Of a DNA stretch of 64,000 bases, positions 31,434 through 40,800 are shown in pieces. Below the pieces are notes generated by a model. That model was not told where the DNA came from. It was given only the letters and a program-made list of their open reading frames with translations, and made no database searches. Numbering within the stretch: position 1 is the stretch's first letter; every line of letters starts with the position of its first letter. The DNA is taken from positions 4,675,605-4,739,604 of the forward strand of contig OX442321.1 in assembly GCA_949358305.1 (NCBI GenBank). Direction: 5' to 3'. The position numbers and the translations under genes are program-made. The DNA comes from Strigamia acuminata. Lineage: Eukaryota; Arthropoda; Chilopoda; Geophilomorpha; Linotaeniidae.

Positions 31434-31967
31434 TTTTGAGTTATTTAAATCGTTTTTCGATGTGAAATGACTTTGAAATGTTTATTTTATTATCCATCGG
31501 TTATCTTTTCTTATTCGGGGTAATTTAGTATTGTTTCTTATGTTTTTCCTTAGTTTCTATGTAAAGGGAATGCATGATGCCTTTTAGATGTGTCTTATCC
31601 ATCTGGCATCATGCATCCTCTATTCTGTGTGTATTTCTACTTATTGTTTCTATTTTCGGCCACCAGATGTCTCTGGCACATTACAAATGGCCGCTCACAC
31701 GGGTAGTGTGTTTCCTTGTGTTTGTCCAGTGATTCTGGACCCATTATGTAAGTTTTCTCTTAATAAATGTTATATTTTTGGTTAACTATTGTATTTAGTT
31801 CGGCACTACACGTTTCTATAAGTGTAGTGCACGCGAATTTGATCGTAAGTCCGCTCAAACTCGCGTACGCGCATCACGCGCATTTGTCCGCACTTAGAAG
31901 TGCGTTTGACTCAGTTTTACGCTTCCTATCGCCTATTTCGGCGATATTTTTGCGCCACACAGCTACA
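31415..31967 (+). repeat. 5' LTR of the copia element
   Basis: 553 bp with AATAAA at 31762-31767. It contains a hairpin GCATGATGCC...GGCATCATGC and a second one GCACTACAC...GTGTAGTGC. Confidence 0.92.
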
Positions 31968-31969
31968 AG

Positions 31970-31981
31970 TGGTAGCAGAGG
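31970..31981 (+). promoter_or_regulatory. Primer binding site, initiator tRNA-Met type
   Basis: TGGTAGCAGAGG, two nucleotides after the LTR, is the complement of the last 12 nt (with CCA) of animal initiator tRNA-Met as I recall it. Confidence 0.75.
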
Positions 31982-32851
31982 CCTGGAAAGCCACCAGTGC
32001 CTCGTTTTTCCATTAATTTTCCGTGAATTTCGCGATTTTTCGCGATTTTTGCGGAAATTTTTGTTTTTTTCAGATTTTCGACGATTTCCGGCAGTCAACA
32101 ACGTCTTTCTGACGTTCACAACCCCGGAGTGCGGTCGTAATCGTCGATTTTTGAATTTTTTCAACCTTTTTTCGTGTTTTTCGAGTTAAAAACACTGTTT
32201 TTTTGTGTTTTTCGAGTTAAAAACACTGCTTTTTGTGCATTTATTGTGCAAGATAGCGACAATTGACCTAGGAAAGGTCTTGTTCTTTTTTTTCCCTCTA
32301 ATTTTTCGTGAATTTCGCGATTTTTCGCGATTTTTGCGGAAATTTCATTTATTTTCAGATTTTTTCGCCGATTTTCATCATTTGTCACGTTCCGACAACG
32401 TCTGAGCGACGTTTTCATCCAGAAACGGGCATAACCCGCTGTCTGCACCCCGGAGTGCGACAGTATCGGCGATTTTCGAGAAGTTTTTCCCGGTTTTCGA
32501 AATCGGTCGGCGATCTTTTGAAGAATTCCGCATTTTTTATGCGCGGTGTGCACAGGGACGTCTGTGCATACAGATTCACCAACTTCTCCTTCTTTTTATT
32601 TCAGATTTCGAATTTATTTGTTAATTTTAAGTTTTTGGAGTGGGTCCCGATTAGTATCGGCACAGCCCTTCGGACATTCCGTCCAAGCTGTGCTTGTATT
32701 CTTAGACAAGGCTGAGCCCTGCGCCACCTAACATTCCCGCGGCCCCAGGTGGTCATAAAGGACGTTAGGGGGACACTTGTCTAAGGTTCTTAGCCAATTT
32801 TAGCATTGGCTCCCCGTCGAGGTTATTCCGCTTCTAACAACGTTTAGTGAA
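31982..32851 (+). repeat. Copia leader with a tandem duplication of about 280 bp
   Basis: The block TTTTTCCATTAATTTTCCGTG..TCGCGATTTTTGCGG..CCCCGGAGTGCG at about 32003-32135 recurs at about 32290-32465. No gag capsid frame is found here, although short frames exist. Confidence 0.6.
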
Positions 32852-35800
32852 GTGCTTCGAGTGAAAAGTGCTCCGATTACGTCTTTAGTGCCTCGAGTGT
32901 TTATGCGTGCTCATTATCGCCATTATCTCCGATTTTCCTCCGGAAAAATGCAGACAGCAAGAGCCAACTTGAATTGGAATCGGTACACGAAGGAAACATC
33001 GGCTTTTGCTATGGACAATCGTGGATGCAATCAATCCCGACCTCCTCGTCCGATTTCGCAGGTTCGCTGTTTTAATTGCGGCTTTTTCGGCCACTACGCG
33101 AATAAGTGCCCCCGCCCTCGCAAACAGGGCAAGGAACCGCAACCGGTCGCGTCTCAACAAGGCCGACCCCGCAGTAAGAGCAAACGACGGCAGAATAACA
33201 GTTCGCAGCAATCCGGTGGTCAAAACCGTGATGTTTCTCGTCCCCGAAGGGACGCCGCTTACCTGTTGTCGGCTCCACCGGTGATCGAAGCTCCGGTTGT
33301 ACATTTTCTCCAGTCCCACGAATGGATTGTCGATTGTGGGGCCACCGACCACGTTTCGCACGTCAAAGCGTGGTTTACGAACTTTGTTTCCGTTGTCCCG
33401 TTCAACATCGAGTTAGGCCAGGGCAGTTCGAGGGTCACAGGCAAAGGTGACGTTCCGGTCAAGTCGCTCATCGATGGCTGCGAATGCACCGTATTGCTCC
33501 GCGACGTATTATTCGCACCTGACTTCGGCGCCAATCTTATCTCGGTTTCTCGGATTGATAAATGCGGACATCACATCCACATTCACAACTCGGAATTGCA
33601 TACGTATGAAACGGACATCAAACTAAGTGTTCTTCGGGCGAAACAGAAGTCTGGACTTTATTTCGTGGATGGGCTCATCTCGCCATTCGCCGCTCCGACT
33701 AATGTTTCGAGTTCGTCTGTTTCATCATCACTTCCGACTCCGATACCGACCACTCTAGTGACGAAGGAAGAGGACTTTCCCGCATTGCCCAAGTCTTCCA
33801 ACAAGACTAAGAAGAAGTCGGCTGACAATATGACCGATTTCCGCTTGCCCGTCTCCTCCAACACCTTGCTTGTCCCTTCACTTTTCCCTACCAGTCCTGC
33901 TCCTATTCCCGGATCCCAACCTCAACAGATCCGGATGTATTCCAATGCCCTCGCATCTCCTCCTCCCGTTGCCAAGTCAAACGCAGCATTACCTCCCAAA
34001 CCAGTTAATCCTTCGGTTGCCAACGTCGCAGACGCCACGGGATTGTGGCACGGCAGGCTGGGTCACCTGCATACGAAGGCCATGCGGACTTTAGCGGCTA
34101 ACTCCCAGGTTTATGGGCTTGATCCAGCTGCTGTTCGCCAGGAACTTTCCTGCAACACGTGCCGTGTTGCCAAGTCCACGCGTGCTCCACATAAGCCAAT
34201 TTCCGCGCCTTCAACCACGAAACCGCTTGAATTGCTTCACATGGACGTCTGGGGCCCGTCGAGACTGCCTTCCATCGGCGGTGCTAATTTTGCCTTCACC
34301 ATTATCGATGACGCCACCAGGTACGCCTGGCTTTTCCCGATCGCCCGTAAATCCGATGTTTTTGCTACGTTTAAAGACTTTGTTTCCCGCGTTGAACGTA
34401 TTGCTGATTGCCGGATTAAAACAATTCGCACCGACCGTGGAGGAGAATTTATTTCGAGGGATTTTGACCGTTTTCTTGCCGACAAGGGTATTGTTGCTCA
34501 ACGGACCAATCCCGCATCGCCACAGATGAACGGTGTCGCCGAACGCCTGAACCGGACAATGGGCGACTATCTCCGCTCCATCAACTCCGAAACCGGATTT
34601 TCGCACACGCTTTGGGCTGAACTTGCCGTGACGTTCACATATATCAAAAACCGCAGTCCGCATTCGAAGCTCAACGACGAAATCCCATACATTTTGTGGC
34701 GCCAGCGTGCTCTTTCCGTCAGACATTTTCGTAAGATTGGTTCCAAGTGCTGGGTACACTTCACCGCACCTGGACGCAACAAACTGGATCCTCGAGCGTG
34801 GGAAGGATTTCTCGTTGGCTACGCTTCGGGAACTCGAGGGTATCGAGTGTGGAATCCGGCTACGAACACCGTCACCGAATCTGTTCACGTCCAAATCGAT
34901 GAACGGCAGAACTTTAAGCGCTCGCCCTTTTATGTTCCAGATCCGGATGACAATGCTCCACCCATGGAGGAGCCTGCTCGTGGCCACACCCCGTCACGTG
35001 TCACTTTTCGTGATAACTTTCCAACTCAGCCTTGGCCTCGTCGACGTCACGATTCGGATAACGACTCTTCTGCTGACAGCAGTGACGAGGATGGTATTGC
35101 CAGTCGTGCTCCCTCCGTCGCTTCGAGTGCTCCGTCTTTCGCTTCATTCGCACCATCTCTTCCTACAGCTGATGGTCTCATCGCCGCTGCTGACGGCTTA
35201 GCTGCTACGACTGATGGCTCTGTTACCGACGCTGATGGCTCTGTTACCGTCGCTGATGGCTCCGATAATGTTACGACCATTGCAGGACATGGACAATTTA
35301 CTCCGACCGTACGTTCCACCCGCTTGCCTCATCTACGGCGTTCGATGTCCTACCCATCTCTCCCGGGTCTTGACGACACCGCAGCGATGTCTGAACAGGG
35401 TTCAGATTTTGACGAAGACCTTCTCGACGAAGCGGCTGCCTTGCCTGTCCGACTTCCGGGTACGCCTAATTTGGCGCCTTTACGCGCTCTTCATTGCCCT
35501 TGGAGTTTTGTTGGCGGCGTTTCGCCCTTCAGCGGATGGAGGAGAGAAGAGCATCTCCGGAAAGATCAGGTTCCGGGGAGGATTAAAGTCGACGTTTATT
35601 ATTATCCGGAGCACGGTGTCCGCTTGCGGTCGCACACAGATATCGCCGCTTATTGTTTCGCACACCGGATACCGTATGATGAGTCCGTTTTCTTCTTCGG
35701 CAATTTAGAACACCACATGCCATATGCTCCGCCATCGCCTCCTCGTGTCCACATGTGTTTTCGGGAACCGGCCACATACGCCGAAGCTGTGAAATTGCCC

Positions 35801-37291
35801 GAAGCACCGAAATGGACCGAAGCAATCGACGAGGAACTTTCGACTTTCAAGCAACGAGACGTTTATAAGGAGGTTCCGAGACCCCCTGACAAGACTGTGC
35901 TCGGTTGCAAATGGATTTTTAAGTTCAAAAGTGACATTACCGGAAAGATTACCCGATATCGTGCTCGACTGGTCGCCCAAGGATTTCGGCAGACAATGGG
36001 CGTTGACTACGATGAAGTTTTTAGTCCCGTAGTCAATTTTGTCCTAATCCGTTTCTTCTTTTGTCTGCTGGTTATTCTCCTCGGATGGAGGGACACGCAC
36101 CTCGACGTGAAATGTGCCTACCTCTACGGCGACCTTGACCACGAGATTTATATGCGGATTCCCGCTGGTGCCACATGTTCCTCGCCCGACAACGTATGGT
36201 TGTTGACCAAGTCGCTTTACGGTCTTCACCAGTCGGGGCGCATGTGGTACCAGAAACTTAATGAAACATTGACAGAACTTGGATTTCAAAAGTTTCCAGC
36301 ATGTAATTGTGTGTACGCCTACGGACATTCGGCCATTATGCTGGTATACGTCGACGATATTGTTTTATTTTATGCTTCGGGAAACATCAGGGATCGAATA
36401 CTCAAGCTGATCACGAGTAAATTCGACATCGTCGACCTGGGGCCAATCACCAAACTGCTGGGAGTCGAGTTCGAGCGTCGTGACGGGAAAGTCTTTATGA
36501 CTCAACGCAATTACATTGACAAACTCCTCAAAAAGTTTAATGTTTCATCTGACGCGCTCATCAAGGTGCCAGTCACACCTGGGACCACGTTAGTCAAGGG
36601 ACCGCTCACCGACCTTCCGGATTTTCCGTATCGATCACTCGTCGGATCTTTATTGTTCCTGGCTTCACGTACTCGCCCCGACATTTTGTACTCGGTGATC
36701 GCATTATCGCAGTACAACAACTGCTACACCGAGAGCCATATCAAGTGTTTGCTGCAGGTCCTTCGTTACGTCGCGAACACGAGCGAGTACGCCATCGAAC
36801 TTTCGAAATGCGATTCGAGTCAACTGTGGGGTTGCACAGACGCCTCTTGGGCCTCCGACATCGCTACATCGAGATCATTCGGCGGATACATTGTTTACAT
36901 CGGAAGTGTGCCCATTGGCTGGAACTGCAAGAAGCAGACCAGCGTCGCTTGCTCCACAATGGAAGCCGAATTTGTGGCACTTGTCGAAATCGTCAAAGAA
37001 CTCTATTGGCTCGACAGTATTTATCAAGTGTTTCCACCTTTACGTCGATTATCGAAACCGATCATATTTTCCGATGCCCTCGCCTCGATTCAGTTCACGA
37101 ACAACGACATCGAGAACTCGAAAACGAAACATATTCGAGTGAAGTTTCACTGGCTTCGTGAGTGGCACATTGCCGGATGTTTCGAACTCCGCAAAATTCC
37201 GGGTGAGATAAATGTATCCGACATTTTCACCAAGTGGCTCAGTTCAGAGCGTCTTCGAAATTTATTATCTCGGATTTTCGTCTCGAAGTAA
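32852..37291 (+). CDS. Copia polyprotein (knuckle-protease-integrase-RT-RNase H), intact
   Basis: 1479 residues without a break. Visible in order: a short basic N terminus; a zinc knuckle C73-C76-H81-C86; an aspartic protease with DCGA at 161-164; a pre-integrase HxxxH/CxxC domain (LWHGRLGHLH, CNTC); an integrase core D465, D528, E564, i.e. the canonical D-x35-E; an acidic, Ser-rich linker (about 690-860); a reverse transcriptase from about 985 (CKWIFKFKSD, DVKCAYLYG) with the catalytic YVDD at 1166-1169; and RNase H (CTDASWASD, STMEAEF) to the end. Only 72 residues precede the zinc knuckle, whereas copia gag usually has about 250, so a normal capsid domain is missing. The ATG at 32852 is the first in frame. 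An in-frame ATG at 32903 is also possible. Confidence 0.92.
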   Translation: MLRVKSAPITSLVPRVFMRAHYRHYLRFSSGKMQTARANLNWNRYTKETSAFAMDNRGCNQSRPPRPISQVRCFNCGFFGHYANKCPRPRKQGKEPQPVASQQGRPRSKSKRRQNNSSQQSGGQNRDVSRPRRDAAYLLSAPPVIEAPVVHFLQSHEWIVDCGATDHVSHVKAWFTNFVSVVPFNIELGQGSSRVTGKGDVPVKSLIDGCECTVLLRDVLFAPDFGANLISVSRIDKCGHHIHIHNSELHTYETDIKLSVLRAKQKSGLYFVDGLISPFAAPTNVSSSSVSSSLPTPIPTTLVTKEEDFPALPKSSNKTKKKSADNMTDFRLPVSSNTLLVPSLFPTSPAPIPGSQPQQIRMYSNALASPPPVAKSNAALPPKPVNPSVANVADATGLWHGRLGHLHTKAMRTLAANSQVYGLDPAAVRQELSCNTCRVAKSTRAPHKPISAPSTTKPLELLHMDVWGPSRLPSIGGANFAFTIIDDATRYAWLFPIARKSDVFATFKDFVSRVERIADCRIKTIRTDRGGEFISRDFDRFLADKGIVAQRTNPASPQMNGVAERLNRTMGDYLRSINSETGFSHTLWAELAVTFTYIKNRSPHSKLNDEIPYILWRQRALSVRHFRKIGSKCWVHFTAPGRNKLDPRAWEGFLVGYASGTRGYRVWNPATNTVTESVHVQIDERQNFKRSPFYVPDPDDNAPPMEEPARGHTPSRVTFRDNFPTQPWPRRRHDSDNDSSADSSDEDGIASRAPSVASSAPSFASFAPSLPTADGLIAAADGLAATTDGSVTDADGSVTVADGSDNVTTIAGHGQFTPTVRSTRLPHLRRSMSYPSLPGLDDTAAMSEQGSDFDEDLLDEAAALPVRLPGTPNLAPLRALHCPWSFVGGVSPFSGWRREEHLRKDQVPGRIKVDVYYYPEHGVRLRSHTDIAAYCFAHRIPYDESVFFFGNLEHHMPYAPPSPPRVHMCFREPATYAEAVKLPEAPKWTEAIDEELSTFKQRDVYKEVPRPPDKTVLGCKWIFKFKSDITGKITRYRARLVAQGFRQTMGVDYDEVFSPVVNFVLIRFFFCLLVILLGWRDTHLDVKCAYLYGDLDHEIYMRIPAGATCSSPDNVWLLTKSLYGLHQSGRMWYQKLNETLTELGFQKFPACNCVYAYGHSAIMLVYVDDIVLFYASGNIRDRILKLITSKFDIVDLGPITKLLGVEFERRDGKVFMTQRNYIDKLLKKFNVSSDALIKVPVTPGTTLVKGPLTDLPDFPYRSLVGSLLFLASRTRPDILYSVIALSQYNNCYTESHIKCLLQVLRYVANTSEYAIELSKCDSSQLWGCTDASWASDIATSRSFGGYIVYIGSVPIGWNCKKQTSVACSTMEAEFVALVEIVKELYWLDSIYQVFPPLRRLSKPIIFSDALASIQFTNNDIENSKTKHIRVKFHWLREWHIAGCFELRKIPGEINVSDIFTKWLSSERLRNLLSRIFVSK

Positions 37292-37327
37292 CTTTTTTTC
37301 GATTGTTTAGCACCGACATTTTACATC

Positions 37328-37337
37328 GAAGGAGGGA
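37328..37337 (+). promoter_or_regulatory. Copia polypurine tract
   Basis: GAAGGAGGGA lies two nucleotides before the 3' LTR start (TGTTAGAC at 37340). Confidence 0.75.
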
Positions 37338-37339
37338 AT

Positions 37340-37892
37340 TGTTAGACTTTGGAACCACTTTTGAGTTATTTAAATCGTTTTTCGATGTGAAATGACTTTG
37401 AAATGTTTATTTTATTATCCATCGGTTATCTTTTCTTATTCGGGGTAATTTAGTATTGTTTCTTATGTTTTTCCTTAGTTTCTATGTAAAGGGAATGCAT
37501 GATGCCTTTTAGATGTGTCTTATCCATCTGGCATCATGCATCCTCTATTCTGTGTGTATTTCTACTTATTGTTTCTATTTTCGGCCACCAGATGTCTCTG
37601 GCACATTACAAATGGCCGCTCACACGGGTAGTGTGTTTCCTTGTGTTTGTCCAGTGATTCTGGACCCATTATGTAAGTTTTCTCTTAATAAATGTTATAT
37701 TTTTGGTTAACTATTGTATTTAGTTCGGCACTACACGTTTCTATAAGTGTAGTGCACGCGAATTTGATCGTAAGTCCGCTCAAACTCGCGTACGCGCATC
37801 ACGCGCATTTGTCCGCACTTAGAAGTGCGTTTGACTCAGTTTTACGCTTCCTATCGCCTATTTCGGCGATATTTTTGCGCCACACAGCTACA
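37340..37892 (+). repeat. 3' LTR of the copia element
   Basis: 553 bp, apparently identical to 31415-31967. The gypsy pol frame on the other strand runs a few codons into it and stops at 37851. Confidence 0.92.
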
Positions 37893-40800
37893 ACGCGACC
37901 ACGGATCTTGTCTCTGTGCGGCTATTATTTCAGCGGCGTCTGGAAGCATTTCAAATGGTGGATGTTCAATAGGTGGATCGTGTTCCAATTCAGCCTGTTG
38001 CTCCGCTTCAGTGAGCCTTCTGTCTGATTCTGTAAATGTTCGTTCAGATCTCGGGCGCAGTCTTGGCGGAGTTCGAGGCATTCCACCTCTTGGCACTGGA
38101 TATTCCACCGGCGAGGGAAAGTCCCGAATCGGGCCAAAACTGTCTGTGTCTGATGACGACGTGTCGGAGTCCGGCTCGGAAGGGTATCCATCGGGGAGTT
38201 GGTGTCCAGAAGGCCCTGGTCCGGGGTCAAACACTGGTGGCACAGTTGGTGCTGTATCAGTTGTCGTTGACGGCGAAGACACAGGAGAGGTTGGAGGAAT
38301 AGGAGATTGTGATATTGGGATGGTTTGTGTGGGAGAAGGTGTTGGAAAATTTGGAATTTGGGTAGGCGTTGATTTTGGTGTAGGTTTTGGTTTTGGTGGC
38401 AAAATATGAGAAGGAATTCCAGCTGACTTTCGGGGTCGTCCTTTAGGCCTAGGAATTGGTGGAGTTGGTATTTTGGAAATAGGAAGTGGTGTAGTAACAG
38501 GTTTTTTACGAGGAGGTAAAATATGGGAAGGAATTCCAGATGATTTTTTGGGTATTCCTTTTGGTTTTAAATTGAGGGGAGTTGGTGTTGGAGGAATGGA
38601 TATTTGTGACTTGCTTGGAGAACTGGGTTGGTCAGGAGGTGTTGAAGCAGGAATAGGAGTAGGAATAGGAAGGGCTGTGGGAATAGGTGAAACCACTAAA
38701 CGAGGTGCTTTCGGCGTCCTTTTGCCTTTTCCAACTCTCTGTGCTTTCAGCAGCTTAGGAAATGTCCATTTCTTTATATTAGCTCCATATCTCGGTAGTT
38801 TTGGAGATATTTTCGGAACTAAAGTGGGATCCCTTAATCTAGCTCGAGTTCTTGTCGCAATAGCACGTTTGGCGCGAGGGGAGAGCACTGGAATTATCAT
38901 AATCTTACGTGGTCGTCCTCTTTTCTTCGTTAATATTGGAATTAACGAATGTTGTCTGCGCGCACGAAGTGGCACTGAAACACGAACTGATGGAGAATTA
39001 GGTGAAATTAAGGGTGGTGTTACTGGTTGCGCAACAGGAGTTGTTTGTTGAGTTGGTTGCGCTGTCGGAGGTGCAATTGTTGGTGTGGGTTGCGCAATTT
39101 GATTTGGCGCAGTTGATGGTGTCGTGCTCACCGTAATTCGACGAGGAATACGAGATTTCCTTTTTTCTTTTTTTGGTTTAGTTGGAGAAATGGCTGAAAT
39201 TAAAGTTGATTTAATGAATTTATCTTTGAACATTTTCTTAAATTGTCTATTAATGTCTTTTGGCAACTCAGTAATGATGGACAATGCTGGCCATTGGTTA
39301 CAGTCATCAAAATATGCTGTGTAGCAGGCTTCATCGACGAGTGGACTGTCATCTTCCTCGTCGTGTTCAGGTGGATCGACTGGTGCTCTGCTTAGTGCGT
39401 CGGCCACTCGATTTTTGCATCCAGAGCAGTGCAGGAAAGTGAATTTGTATTCGCTTAATGAGAGTACCCAACGAGCAAGCCGGCCAGTTGGTTCTCTTTG
39501 TTGAAATAACCACTTCAAAGAACGATGATCACTCTCTAAATAAAATGGCATCATTTCTAAATAAGCGCGGAAACGTTTCACTGCCCACACGGCTGCTAGG
39601 CACTCAATTTCAGTCACATTATAGTTTTTTTCAGCACTGTTAAGCGCACGAGAAGCGAAAGCTATTGGTATCCTTTCTCCTGCGTCATTTAATTGCATTA
39701 AAGCCGACCCCAAACCGGAGTAGCTTGCATCTGTTTGAAGGATGAATGGCTTTTTCCAGCTGGGAAAACGTCTTTTCAGCGTTGGAGTCGCTATTTGATC
39801 TTTAAGATAATCAAAAGCTTCTTGCTGCGCCTCGTTCCAATGCCAAACAGCATCTTTTTTGAGTAATGGTCGGAATACCTCACTTGTCTTGGAAAAGTTC
39901 GCAATAAAAGATTGATAATAACCCACCATACCTTTGAAACGTTGTAACTCGCGCAAATTTGTTGGCGCAGGATAGTTCTGGATAGCTGACACTTTTTTCG
40001 GATTTGGAGAAATCTGACCAGATTCCACGATGTGGCCCAAAACTTCGAGGCGCTGTTGACAGAGCTCGGTCTTGTTGGCGTTCATGGTGAAACCGGCATT
40101 AAATAATTCCTCCAAAACGAGGCGCAGATGTTGGACATGCTCCTCAAATGTTTTGCTAAAAATAATAACATCATCAATGTATACAAATACGAATTTATAT
40201 AAATATTTGGCCAAGGTCTTATTCATCGCTCTTTGGAGTGTTGCAGGACCGTTGATGGGGCCAAAAGGCATACGAACGTATTCAAATAGTCCTCGGTGTG
40301 TTATGAAGGCCAAGAATCGCTCATCTCCTTTGCGCACTCCAATTTGGTGAAAAGCCTCGCGCCCGTCGATTATCGAGAACCAATGTGCACCACCTAAATA
40401 CGCAAATATATTGTCTATGTCCGGAAGTGGATACACATCCGGAATGGTTTGCGCATTAATGGGTCTGAAGTCCATTGCTGTCCTCCATTCCCCGGTCTTT
40501 TTGGGTACGACCACTGGGGCGACGGCGCAATCACTTTGTGAACGGCGAATTATGCCTTGTTGAAGTTTCTTGTCAATGTACTTGTCAATAATTGCCTTTT
40601 TCGCAGGGTTTACGGGTCGTACTGGAACATGGATCGGACGAAAATCCGGTTTCAGATTAACTTCATATTCCGTATTATTACATAAACCGACTTCCTCTCG
40701 GAAAATCTGTGAAATTGGCTGTAAAGTTTCAATTAGTAGTTTGATTTGCGTAACAGTCAGATGGTTCCATAACTGGTGATAAATCCAATCGAGATCGGTC

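Larger units (their letters stand above)
31415..37892 (+). mobile_element. Ty1/copia LTR retrotransposon, complete, nested in gypsy pol
   Basis: 553-bp LTRs at 31415-31967 and 37340-37892 (TGTTAGAC...GCTACA) appear identical. The target duplication ACGCG is perfect (31410-31414 and 37893-37897). A primer site complementary to initiator tRNA-Met (31970-31981), a purine tract (37328-37337) and one long intact frame complete it. The domain order protease-integrase-RT-RNaseH defines Ty1/copia. It is the youngest insertion in the stack. Confidence 0.95.
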
